A stretch of DNA of 64,000 bases, from positions 7,167,839 through 7,231,838 of the forward strand of contig NZ_CP107929.1 in assembly GCF_036017915.1 (NCBI RefSeq), read 5' to 3'. A program made the position numbers and the translations under genes. Origin of the DNA: Micromonospora sp. NBC_00421. GTDB lineage: Bacteria > Actinomycetota > Actinomycetes > Mycobacteriales > Micromonosporaceae. Below are positions 8,918 through 16,332 of the stretch, one piece after another; the stretch's first letter is position 1, and each line of letters begins with the position of its first letter. The notes beneath the pieces are model-generated. The model worked only from the letters and a program-made list of their open reading frames with translations. It did no database searches and was not told the origin of the DNA.

Positions 8918-10294
8918 ATGCCGGTCATGACCTCTCCGATCATGTCCGAGTCCGAGGTACGGGCCGCCGTCGAGCGGGAAATGCCCGGTGTCCGTGCCGA
9001 CCTGGAACGCCTCGTCCGCATCCCCGGCATCGCGTTCGAGGGGTTCGACCACTCGCACGTCGAGCGGTCCGCCGAGGCGGTCGCCGAGTTGCTGCGCGGC
9101 TGCGGTCTCGACGTGCGGATCGTGCGTTCCGGCGGTCAGCCCGCGGTGATCGGAACGCGGGCCGCCCCGCCCGGCGCACCCACAGTGCTGCTGTACGCCC
9201 ACCACGACGTCCAGCCCGTCGGCGACCTGTCGCTGTGGGAGTCCGCGCCGTTCGAGCCGGTCGAGCGGGACGGTCGCCTCTACGGGCGCGGTGCCGCCGA
9301 CGACAAGGCCGGCGTGATGGCGCACGTCGCCGCCCTGCGCGCCTTCGGCGACCGGCTCCCGGTCGGTGTGGTGCTCTTCATCGAGGGCGAGGAGGAGTAC
9401 GGCTCCGACTCGCTGGAGCGGCTCCTCGTCGAGCACCGCGAGGAGATCGCCTCGGACGTCATCGTGATCGCCGACTCCGCCAACTGGGACGTGGGCGTAC
9501 CGGCTCTGACCACCTCGCTGCGCGGCATGGTCAACCTGTTCGTCGAGGTGCGGACCCTGGACCACGCGGTGCACAGCGGCATGTTCGGCGGTGCCGTGCC
9601 GGACGCGTTGACCGCGCTGGTCCGGCTCCTGGCCACGCTGCACGACGACGCCGGGGACGTGGCCGTCGAGGGCCTGACCGGCCGGCCGGGCGCCGCCGTC
9701 GACTACCCGGAGGACCGGTTCCGGGCCGAGGCCGGCCTGGTCGACGGGGTGTCGCTGATCGGCACCGGCCGGATCACCGACCGGCTCTGGACCAGACCGG
9801 CGGTGGCGGTGCTCGGCATCGACGCCCCGGCCACCGGCGAGGCACCGAACGCGCTGGTTCCGGCCGCGAAGGCCAAGGTGAGCGTACGGCTGGCGCCGGG
9901 TGACGACCCCAAGCGGGCGTACGACGCGGTCCGTACCCATCTGGAGAGGCACGCGCCGTGGGGTGCGCGGGTGGTGGTGACCCTGGAGCACGACGGTGAT
10001 CCCTGCGTCATCGACGCGTCGGGGCCGGTGTTCGACGCCGCCCGCGCGGCGTTCCGGGCCGCCTGGGACGGCGCCGAGCCGGTGGACATCGGCATCGGCG
10101 GCTCGATCCCGTTCATCGCCACCTTCCAGGAGATGTTCCCGCAGGCGGCGATCCTGGTCACCGGGGTGGAGGACCCGCACGCGCGGGCGCACGGCCCGAA
10201 CGAGAGCCTGCACCTCGGCGAGTTCGCCCGGGTCTGCCTCGCCGAGGCGTTGCTGCTGGCGAAGGTGGCAGGGCAGGGGCGACCGGTCGGTTAG
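8918..10294 (+). CDS. M20 family metallopeptidase (dipeptidase)
   Basis: A 458-residue cytoplasmic zinc peptidase of the M20/ArgE-DapE-CPG2 group, most like actinobacterial dipeptidases. The metal-binding motifs are YAHHDVQPV, YGRGAADDKAG (bridging Asp) and IEGEEEYGS (general-base Glu plus metal Glu); HSGMFGGAVPDA marks the lid region and EDPHARAHGPNES the C-terminal ligand His. The first ATG (8918) is used; ATG at 8927 is an alternative. No signal peptide is present. It probably trims dipeptides. Confidence 0.95.
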   Translation: MPVMTSPIMSESEVRAAVEREMPGVRADLERLVRIPGIAFEGFDHSHVERSAEAVAELLRGCGLDVRIVRSGGQPAVIGTRAAPPGAPTVLLYAHHDVQPVGDLSLWESAPFEPVERDGRLYGRGAADDKAGVMAHVAALRAFGDRLPVGVVLFIEGEEEYGSDSLERLLVEHREEIASDVIVIADSANWDVGVPALTTSLRGMVNLFVEVRTLDHAVHSGMFGGAVPDALTALVRLLATLHDDAGDVAVEGLTGRPGAAVDYPEDRFRAEAGLVDGVSLIGTGRITDRLWTRPAVAVLGIDAPATGEAPNALVPAAKAKVSVRLAPGDDPKRAYDAVRTHLERHAPWGARVVVTLEHDGDPCVIDASGPVFDAARAAFRAAWDGAEPVDIGIGGSIPFIATFQEMFPQAAILVTGVEDPHARAHGPNESLHLGEFARVCLAEALLLAKVAGQGRPVG

Positions 10295-10365
10295 GTCGCG
10301 GAACCGTAACTTCGGGGTCGATGTCGGAGTTTGCGGCGTGTCGGACGGCACACTGGTATAGCCTT

Positions 10366-10381
10366 TCGAACATGCGTACGA
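10366..10381. promoter_or_regulatory. Candidate LexA (SOS) box overlapping a start codon
   Basis: TCGAACATGCGTACGA matches the actinobacterial SOS box TCGAAC-N4-GTTCGA at 11 of 12 defined positions. A -10-like TATAGC preceded by TG lies at 10357-10362, which would put the transcription start at about 10369-10372, on top of the ATG at 10372. LexA bound here would block the promoter. Confidence 0.5.
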
Positions 10382-10578
10382 ACGACGTGATGACGCGGCT
10401 GGAAGCCGCCGTGAGCGCTCTGGGGGACGTCGACGTCTCCGCGTGGCCCGAGGACACGCTCAAGGAACAGCTCGGCGAGCTCTCGGCCGTGCTGGTCGCC
10501 CTGGACGGGGTGCTGTCCCGGGTCGCCGACGGGGTCCGCGCCCGTGGTCTGCGCGTCGAGGAACCCGTCTCGGCCTGA
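10372..10578 (+). CDS. Small protein, possibly related to the DUF222 (13E12) N-terminus
   Basis: A 68-residue helical, acidic protein. I take ATG 10372, which lies inside the LexA-like box and close to the predicted transcription start, implying a leaderless mRNA; an ATG at 10321 would add 17 residues. The pattern LEAAVSALGDVDVSAW followed by LKEQLGELSAVLVALDGVL resembles the start of DUF222/13E12 proteins, which in full form continue into an HNH nuclease and are often SOS-controlled in mycobacteria. Only the first part is present, so this is either an independent small protein or a remnant. Family assignment is tentative. Confidence 0.6.
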   Translation: MRTNDVMTRLEAAVSALGDVDVSAWPEDTLKEQLGELSAVLVALDGVLSRVADGVRARGLRVEEPVSA

Positions 10579-10641
10579 GCCGGGCGGCCCGGGTACGGCA
10601 ATGCCCGGGTGATGTCGGGGGTGGCTGGCAGGATGAGGTGC

Positions 10642-12231
10642 GTGCGGTTCCTCGACCTGGCAGCCACCTCCGCGGCCGTCTCGGCCACCTCCGGCCGACG
10701 CGCCAAGGTGGAGCTGTTGGCCGGCGCGCTCCGGGCGCTCGACCCGTCCGAGGTGTCGGTCGGCTCCGGCTACCTCGCCGGTGAGCTGCGCCAGCGGCAG
10801 ACCGGCGTCGGCTGGGCCAGCCTGCGTGACCTGCCGCCCCCGGCCACCGAGCCGGCCCTGACCGTGACCGCCGTCGACGCGGCGATCGACGAGATCGCCG
10901 CCGTGCACGGTCCGGGCTCCCAGGCCCGACGCCGGCAACTGCTCGTCGCACTCTTCGGCGTCGCCACCGCCGATGAGCAGCGGTTCCTGGTCGACCTGTT
11001 CCGAGGCGAGCTGCGCCAGGGCGCACAGGCCGGTCTGCTCGCCGACGCCATTGCCCGAGCCGCCGAGGTACCGGTGGCGACGGTACGTCGGGCCCTGTTG
11101 CTCGCCGGCGACCTGCGGGCCGTCGCGGTGGCCGCCCGCACCGGCGGTGCCGCCGCGCTGGCCGGGTTCGGGCTCCAGGTGGGCCGCCCGCTCGCGCCGA
11201 TGCTGGCCTCCAGCGCCCCCTCGGTCGACGCCGCCCTCGATGTCACCGGGGTTCCGGCGGTGGTCGACGTCAAACTCGACGGCATTCGCATCCAGGTGCA
11301 CCGCTCCGGCGACGAGATCGCGGTCTTCACCCGCAGCCTCGACGAGATCACCGCGCGGGTGCCCGAGGTGGTTGCCGCGGTGCGCGCGTTGCCGGCCCGG
11401 GAACTGGTGCTCGACGGCGAGGCGATCGGGCTGGACCTCAGCGGTAGGCCGTTACCGTTCCCGCAGACCTCCAGCAGGGCGGCCAGACGCGCCACCGCCG
11501 CCGCGACCGGGGCCACCTCCGCCACCGGTGCGACCGCGGCGACCGACGTCACCCCGCTGGCCGACGCGACCGCGCTCACGCCGTACTTCTTCGACCTGCT
11601 GCACCTCGACGGCGACGATCTGATCGATCTGCCCGGCCGGCGGCGGTGGGCCCAACTCGCCGATCTGGTCGACGGGCCGTTGCTGGTCGGCCGGGTCGAG
11701 GTCGACGACCCGGGGCAGGCCGCCGCGGCGTTCGCCGCCGCACTCGACGCCGGTCAGGAGGGGGTCGTGGTCAAGTCGCCGGACGCCCCCTACGACGCCG
11801 GTCGGCGTGGCTCCGCCTGGGTCAAGGTCAAGCCCCGGCACACCCTCGACCTGGTGGTGCTGGCGGTCGAGTGGGGCAGCGGCCGACGGCAGGGTTGGCT
11901 GTCCAATCTTCATCTCGGTGCCCGGGAGCCGCGCACCGGTGAGTTCGTGATGCTCGGCAAGACCTTCAAAGGCCTCACCGACGAGCTGCTGCGTTGGCAG
12001 ACCGAACGGTTCCTCGGGTTGGCCGTGGAGCGCGGCGACTGGGTGGTGCGGGTCCGCCCCGAGCAGGTGGTCGAGGTCGCCTTCGACGGGGTGCTCGCCA
12101 GCACCCGCTACCCGGGCGGGGTGGCCCTCCGGTTCGCCCGGGTGCTGCGCTACCGCGACGACAAGTCGGCCGCCGAGGCCGACACCATCGATACGGTCCG
12201 GGCACTGCACGCCGGGCGAGCCGCCGATTGA
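10642..12231 (+). CDS. ligB: ATP-dependent DNA ligase (LigB type)
   Basis: The 529-residue protein closely follows M. tuberculosis LigB along its length, which supports the GTG start at 10642 (first residues MRFLDLAATS); ATG 10633 is an alternative. The N-terminal helical DNA-binding domain spans about residues 1-195. Adenylation motif I is VDVKLDGIR with the nucleophile Lys211, followed by LVLDGEAIGLD, YFFDLLHLDG, GQEGVVVKSPDAPYDAGRRG and the motif SAWVKVKPRHTLDLVVLAVE (motif V). The C-terminal OB fold follows. It is an accessory ligase for repair; replication uses NAD-dependent LigA. The spacer of about 17 residues rich in Ala/Thr (TAAATGATSATGATAATD) inside the adenylation domain is an insertion. 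Confidence 0.96.
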   Translation: MRFLDLAATSAAVSATSGRRAKVELLAGALRALDPSEVSVGSGYLAGELRQRQTGVGWASLRDLPPPATEPALTVTAVDAAIDEIAAVHGPGSQARRRQLLVALFGVATADEQRFLVDLFRGELRQGAQAGLLADAIARAAEVPVATVRRALLLAGDLRAVAVAARTGGAAALAGFGLQVGRPLAPMLASSAPSVDAALDVTGVPAVVDVKLDGIRIQVHRSGDEIAVFTRSLDEITARVPEVVAAVRALPARELVLDGEAIGLDLSGRPLPFPQTSSRAARRATAAATGATSATGATAATDVTPLADATALTPYFFDLLHLDGDDLIDLPGRRRWAQLADLVDGPLLVGRVEVDDPGQAAAAFAAALDAGQEGVVVKSPDAPYDAGRRGSAWVKVKPRHTLDLVVLAVEWGSGRRQGWLSNLHLGAREPRTGEFVMLGKTFKGLTDELLRWQTERFLGLAVERGDWVVRVRPEQVVEVAFDGVLASTRYPGGVALRFARVLRYRDDKSAAEADTIDTVRALHAGRAAD

Positions 12232-12340
12232 CCGTCACCGGACGGAGCGACACAGGGTAGTCAGGCCGCTGGGCTAACGGGGCGGAGGGGCGATGGGGCG
12301 GAGGGCCGCTGGCCCGGGATTTGTGAAGACGACCCCGGGG

Positions 12341-13132
12341 TCAGACCGTCGACAGCGACCGGGCGTAGTTGACCTGATTGTTGATCTGCTGCACCTGGCC
12401 CGGGTCGACGACCGGGATGCGGGCCACGTACTGATGGGCGCCACTGGTCACCGTCACCTGCACGGTGCCGTGGTGTCGCGTCTCCTTGATCAGCAGGAAG
12501 AGCAGGCTGAAGATGGTCAGACAGAAGAAACCGAGGATGGCGCAGACGATCGCCCAACTGGCGATCTTCTCCTCCCGCTGCCAGTGGTCGGTCACGTACC
12601 AGCCGGCACCGGCCAGGGGCATCACCCCGGCCGGGGTACGGATCACCGGCGGGCTGACCATGATCTCACCGATCTGCACCGCCGGCGGCTGGTGCCCTAC
12701 TGCCGCCCCCGGCACCGCTCCCGTCGGCGCGAACAGCGGCGGGTAGGGCCCGGCCTGCGGCACGGCATAGGGACCGGTCCCGGGTGGCGCGGAGAACTGC
12801 GCCGGTGGGGCGGAGAACTGTGCGGGCGGTGCGAATGGGGCGGGTGGCGCGGAGAACTGCGCGGATGGCGGTGCGAATGGTGCTGGCGGCGCGGAGAACT
12901 GTGCGGGCGGTGCCGGGTACGGCCCGGCCTCCGGCGGGGTGGCGGGCTCGAACGGCGCTGCCGGGGAACCTGCCGTCGGGAACTGGGCGGTGGAGGGTGC
13001 GGGCTGCGTCGATGGCGGGTGGAACGTCGCCGTTGTCGAGGCCACGTCCGGCGACGGTGCCCACGGGTCGTAGGCGGGGCTCGCCTGCGTGGGCGGATCG
13101 GACGGGTACGACGGGGCAGGATCGGAGGTCAT
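12341..13132 (-). CDS. Proline-rich membrane protein of unknown function
   Basis: A 263-residue protein starting at the ATG (13132) after GAGGTG; the adjacent GTG is possible. The first 145 residues are a Pro/Ala-rich cytoplasmic region with near-perfect repeats of PAQFSAPPAPFAPP type. One clear membrane helix follows (IASWAIVCAILGFFCLTIFS and onward) and then a short basic segment and a possible extracellular C-terminal domain. I know no function for this family. The repetitive DNA in the first half makes the gene prone to length variation. It is convergent with ligB; the palindrome GACCCCGGGGTC at 12331-12342 sits at its stop codon. Confidence 0.85.
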   Translation of the reverse strand: MTSDPAPSYPSDPPTQASPAYDPWAPSPDVASTTATFHPPSTQPAPSTAQFPTAGSPAAPFEPATPPEAGPYPAPPAQFSAPPAPFAPPSAQFSAPPAPFAPPAQFSAPPAQFSAPPGTGPYAVPQAGPYPPLFAPTGAVPGAAVGHQPPAVQIGEIMVSPPVIRTPAGVMPLAGAGWYVTDHWQREEKIASWAIVCAILGFFCLTIFSLLFLLIKETRHHGTVQVTVTSGAHQYVARIPVVDPGQVQQINNQVNYARSLSTV

Positions 13133-13200
13133 CACGACACCTCACGCGCGTTGAACACGTTGCGGACCATACCGCCTCCCGCGTCGTCGTGCGTTCCGAC

Positions 13201-13350
13201 GATGGCGTCGTGGTCGTGGTCGTGGCGGTGGTGGCGGTGGCGGTGGTCGAGGTAATCGTGGCGGTGTCGCGGTCGTGTTAGCTGTGGTCGCGGTGGTCGC
13301 GGTGGTCGCGGTGGTCGCGGTGGTAGTGGTCGCGGTGGTCGGCGCTGCGG
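13201..13350. repeat. Simple-sequence array of GTGGTCGCG/GTGGCGGTGG units
   Basis: Stepwise repeats of GTGGTCGTG, GTGGCGGTG and at least four consecutive GTGGTCGCG 9-mers. It is strongly strand-asymmetric (G/T-rich on plus), and does not encode a plausible protein. Confidence 0.7.
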
Positions 13351-13413
13351 ATGCCACGACCACGACCCGCGCTTGAGCCCGGCAGGGGAGGGCAGGCCGG
13401 TATACCTGTTCGG

Positions 13414-13519
13414 GTCCTTTCGAGCTGATGACGTAAACGACTCACCACCGATCAGTGGTGGGCGACTCACCACCGACCAGTGGTGGGCTGAATCGCCAAC
13501 GTCATCAGCTCGAAAGGAC
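13414..13519. repeat. Foldback element, 21-nt perfect inverted arms with two inner hairpins
   Basis: The arm 13414-13434 (GTCCTTTCGAGCTGATGACG + T) is exactly complementary to 13499-13519. Between the arms a 25-base unit containing CACCAC-CGATCA-GTGGTG is repeated with one change, and each copy forms its own hairpin, so the whole folds into a three-way junction. A related copy lies at 22159-22280. No flanking target duplication is visible. Confidence 0.85.
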
Positions 13520-13707
13520 GTACACCCATAGGTCGGTGGTCCGTCGTGGCCTTGCGGTGGTGTCTGGCCCGGTGGTCCGTCGTGGCCTTGCGATGGTCTC
13601 AGCGGGTGATCCGTCGTGACGTAGCGATTGTGTCGGCCCGATGGGCTGTCGTGACCGGGGGTGTCGGCCCGGTGGTCCGACCTTGAGCCGGTGGCCCGAG
13701 GTGGGGT

Positions 13708-13824
13708 GACGTGGGTGGTGGCGCGACGTGGGCGGTGGCGCGACGTGGGTGGTGGGGTGACGTGGGTGGTGGGGTGACGGGGGTGGTGGCGTGACGGGGG
13801 TGGTGGCGTGACGTGGGCGGGGCG
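13708..13824. repeat. 17-bp tandem repeat array (about 6.9 units)
   Basis: Units of GACGTGGGTGGTGGCGC and close variants repeat head to tail with a 17-base period. The period is not a multiple of three, which argues against coding. Confidence 0.8.
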
Positions 13825-13892
13825 GCCGTCGGGTGGGGGCCGGGGGGGCGACGGAGCGGTCCACCAGCCCGGTTCCACACGCCGAATGCAGC

Positions 13893-14708
13893 TCAGGCAG
13901 GGGTGACGGGCTCGGCGGCCCGGTCGACGGGGAGCTTCGGGGCGTCCAGCCCGGCGGCGTGGCGGGCCTCCCGACGGGCCACCCAGCCGTAGCCGAAGAG
14001 CGTCATCGCGGCGAACAGCCACCACTGGACGACGTAACCGAAGTTCTGCCAGTTGTTGGTGTGACCGATCGGCACCGCCCGGAACGCCGGGTCGTTCGCC
14101 GGGGTCTGCTCGTCGAGCAGCAGGTAGGCCCCGTGCAGCGGGTAGGGCAGTTCCCGGGCCAGCTTGTCCACGGTCACCCGACGGGTCTCCAACCGGCCGT
14201 CGCGCCGGTCCACGCCGTTGCCGCCGGTCTCGGTGGGGTGCACCCGGCCGACGACTGTCACCGCACCGGTCGGCAGCGCGGGCACCTGGGGCATGGCCAG
14301 CGCACCACCGGGCGCTGGCGGCACCCAACCCCGGTCGACAAGCACCGCCGTGCCGTCGTCGAGCACCAGCGGGGCGAGCACCTCGAAGCCGACCTTGCTC
14401 TCCACGGTCCGACCCCGGACCAGGACCACGTTCGCGGCGTCGTACCGACCGGTGGCGGTGACCCGGCTCCACTCGGCCTGCTCGGCGGGGGGCGGGCCGA
14501 CGCTGCCCGCGCCACCGGTCGGGGCGGGCAGCGTGGCCCGCAGCGGCGCGGGGGTGCCTGCGGTGCCGGCGTCGATGCGCTCGTTGACCGCGGTGCGTTC
14601 CCGGTAGCGGTCCAGCTGCCAGTTGCCGAGCAGCACCATGACGGCGGCGGCGACCAGGGTCAACGCGAGGATGCCCAGCCAGCGTGGGGTCAGCAGGAAC
14701 CGGTACAC
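13893..14708 (-). CDS. SURF1 family protein (cytochrome c oxidase assembly)
   Basis: A 271-residue membrane protein of the SURF1 family, which helps insert haem a into aa3-type cytochrome oxidase. The first helix is near the N-terminus (LGILALTLVAAAVMVLLGNW), followed by the characteristic QLDRYRER. The extracytoplasmic domain has VTATGRYDAANVVLVRGR and VLVDRGWVPP. The second helix is near residue 230 (FGYVVQWWLFAAMTLFGYGW), with the family's NNWQNFGYVVQWW. The C-terminal tail is short and cytoplasmic. It is divergent from the CobB homologue. The downstream repeat block may act as its transcription end. Confidence 0.95.
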   Translation of the reverse strand: MYRFLLTPRWLGILALTLVAAAVMVLLGNWQLDRYRERTAVNERIDAGTAGTPAPLRATLPAPTGGAGSVGPPPAEQAEWSRVTATGRYDAANVVLVRGRTVESKVGFEVLAPLVLDDGTAVLVDRGWVPPAPGGALAMPQVPALPTGAVTVVGRVHPTETGGNGVDRRDGRLETRRVTVDKLARELPYPLHGAYLLLDEQTPANDPAFRAVPIGHTNNWQNFGYVVQWWLFAAMTLFGYGWVARREARHAAGLDAPKLPVDRAAEPVTPA

Positions 14709-14886
14709 AGCACGAGGCTACCCGTATGACCGACGCCACCCTCCGCGACGGCCCGGGACCGGTCCGTACGGCCTCGGATCGGCGGTCTCCAGCGTCGGCT
14801 TGGGCGGGTATGGTCACGCGAGCGGATCGCCGCCGGTGTTCCTCCCGGCCGTCCGCGCGCCACCACCCGTCGCCACCGAGGAGTCG

Positions 14887-16281
14887 ATGATGACCGCCGT
14901 GCCGCGCCTCGTGTTCAGCGCGCCGTCCTCCGGTCACGGCACCAACGCGCTCTCCGTCGGCCTGCTCGCGGCCCTCGCCGACCGGGGGCTCGACGTCGCC
15001 GGTTTCAAGGTCGGCCCGGACCACGTCGACGCCGCGTACCTCGGCCTGGCCGCCGGTCGCCCCGGCCGCACCCTCGACCCCCGGCTGGTCGGCGCCGACC
15101 GGCTCGGGCCACTCTTCGCGTACGGTGCCGAGGGCGCCGCGTTGGCCCTGGTCCAGGGCACCATGGGCCTGTACGACTCGGTCGCCGGCCGGCCCGACGC
15201 GGAGTCCACCGCCGCCGTCGCGACCGCGCTGCGCAGCCCCGTCGTGCTGGTGGTGGACGTGGCGGCGATGGGGCAGTCGGTGGCCGCCCTGGTGCACGGC
15301 TTCCGCTCGTACGACGAGCAGCTCTGGTTGGGTGGGGTGATCCTGACCCAGGTCGCCTCCGGCCGGCACGAGTCCATGCTCCGGGAGGCGCTCGACGACG
15401 TCGGGATGCCGGTCTACGGCGCGCTGCGTCGCCACGAGCTTCCCCCGGTGCTCCCCTCGCGCCGGCACGGTGTGGTGCCGGTCCTCGCCCGCGACGCCGA
15501 GGCGACCCGGGCGGTCCGCCGGCTCGGGGAGGCGGTTGCCGGCACGGTCGACCTGGAGCGCCTGCTCGCGCTGGCCCGTTCCGCCCCGGCGCTCTCCGTC
15601 CCACCGTGGTCGCCCGTCCCCGGGGCTCCGGCCACCACGGCTCCGGCCGGGGACGCGCCGGTGGTGGCACTCGCCGGGGGACCGGGTGGCAGCTACGGCC
15701 ACCCGGAGGTCGCCGAGCTGCTCCGGGCCGCCGGGGCGCAGGTGGTCACCGTCGACCCGCTACGCGACGAGGCGCTGCCCGCCGGCACCCGCGCGCTTGT
15801 CGTCGGCGGCGCGTTGCCCGAGTCGTACGCGCGGGATCTCTCGGCGAACCGGCGGCTCTGCATCGCGGTGGCCGAGCTGGCCCGCACCGGGCGTCCGGTG
15901 GTCGCCGAGGGCACCGGCCTGCTGTGGCTGGCCCGCGAGCTGGACGGGTTGCCGATGTGCGGGGTGCTGGACGCGATCGGCGGCAGTCGGGACGGCCTGG
16001 TGGTGGGCTACCGGGAGGCGGTCGCCCAGTCCGACAGCGTGGTCGCCGGCACCGGGGCGACCGTGGTCGGCTACAAGCAGCACGGTGCCGTGCTCACTCC
16101 CAGGTCGGGGCCGCGGGCCGCCTGGAGTTGGGAGGGTGGCACGCCCGAGGGCTTCGTCTGGCGGGGCGTGCACGCCTCCCAGCTCGGCCTGCACTGGGCG
16201 GCGTACCCCGAGATCGCGACCCGGTTGGTGACGGCGGCGGCGCTGCCCTCGCCGGTCGAGGGCGTCGCCGCCCCGGCCTGA
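14887..16281 (+). CDS. CobB/CbiA-family protein with degenerate ATP and glutaminase sites
   Basis: Start ATG 14887 (ATGATG after GAGGAG). The 464-residue protein is collinear with cobyrinic acid a,c-diamide synthase: FKVGPDHVDAAYLGLAAGRP, MGLYDS, VVLVVDVAAMGQS, LPSRRHGVVPV, GGALPESYARDL and a C-terminal HASQLGLHWAAYP. Key residues are changed. The Walker A loop expected as SGxGKTT reads SSGHGTNAL (Thr19-Asn20 instead of Lys-Thr), EGxMGLYDG reads QGTMGLYDS, and the glutaminase loop expected as AECGGL reads AEGTGLLWL with Gly342 in place of the nucleophilic Cys. Ordinary catalysis looks impossible. It may be a pseudoenzyme or an altered paralogue, with a genuine cobB elsewhere. Confidence 0.85.
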   Translation: MMTAVPRLVFSAPSSGHGTNALSVGLLAALADRGLDVAGFKVGPDHVDAAYLGLAAGRPGRTLDPRLVGADRLGPLFAYGAEGAALALVQGTMGLYDSVAGRPDAESTAAVATALRSPVVLVVDVAAMGQSVAALVHGFRSYDEQLWLGGVILTQVASGRHESMLREALDDVGMPVYGALRRHELPPVLPSRRHGVVPVLARDAEATRAVRRLGEAVAGTVDLERLLALARSAPALSVPPWSPVPGAPATTAPAGDAPVVALAGGPGGSYGHPEVAELLRAAGAQVVTVDPLRDEALPAGTRALVVGGALPESYARDLSANRRLCIAVAELARTGRPVVAEGTGLLWLARELDGLPMCGVLDAIGGSRDGLVVGYREAVAQSDSVVAGTGATVVGYKQHGAVLTPRSGPRAAWSWEGGTPEGFVWRGVHASQLGLHWAAYPEIATRLVTAAALPSPVEGVAAPA

Positions 16282-16332
16282 CCACCACCGCCCGGCGGCC
16301 CGGGTCTCACCCCCAACGCCAGCATCCGGGTG

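Larger units (their letters stand above)
13133..13892. other. 760-base repeat-rich intergenic block, no gene
   Basis: No convincing gene lies between the proline-rich protein and SURF1. Long open frames here come from GC-rich repeats and read as Thr/Arg/Pro strings. The block contains a GTGGTCGCG-type array (13201-13350), a 106-bp foldback (13414-13519), degenerate repeats with GTGGTCCGTCGTGGCCTTGC (about 13540-13660) and a 17-bp tandem array (13708-13824). Confidence 0.75.

Noticed and set aside
13708..13824. CRISPR array or coding repeat
   Set aside because: 17-bp head-to-tail units have no spacers, and the period breaks any reading frame.
13132..15702. An 856-codon open frame on the minus strand
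   Set aside because: It runs through tandem repeats, SURF1 and the CobB homologue in another frame; composition is Arg/Pro/Gly noise without domains.
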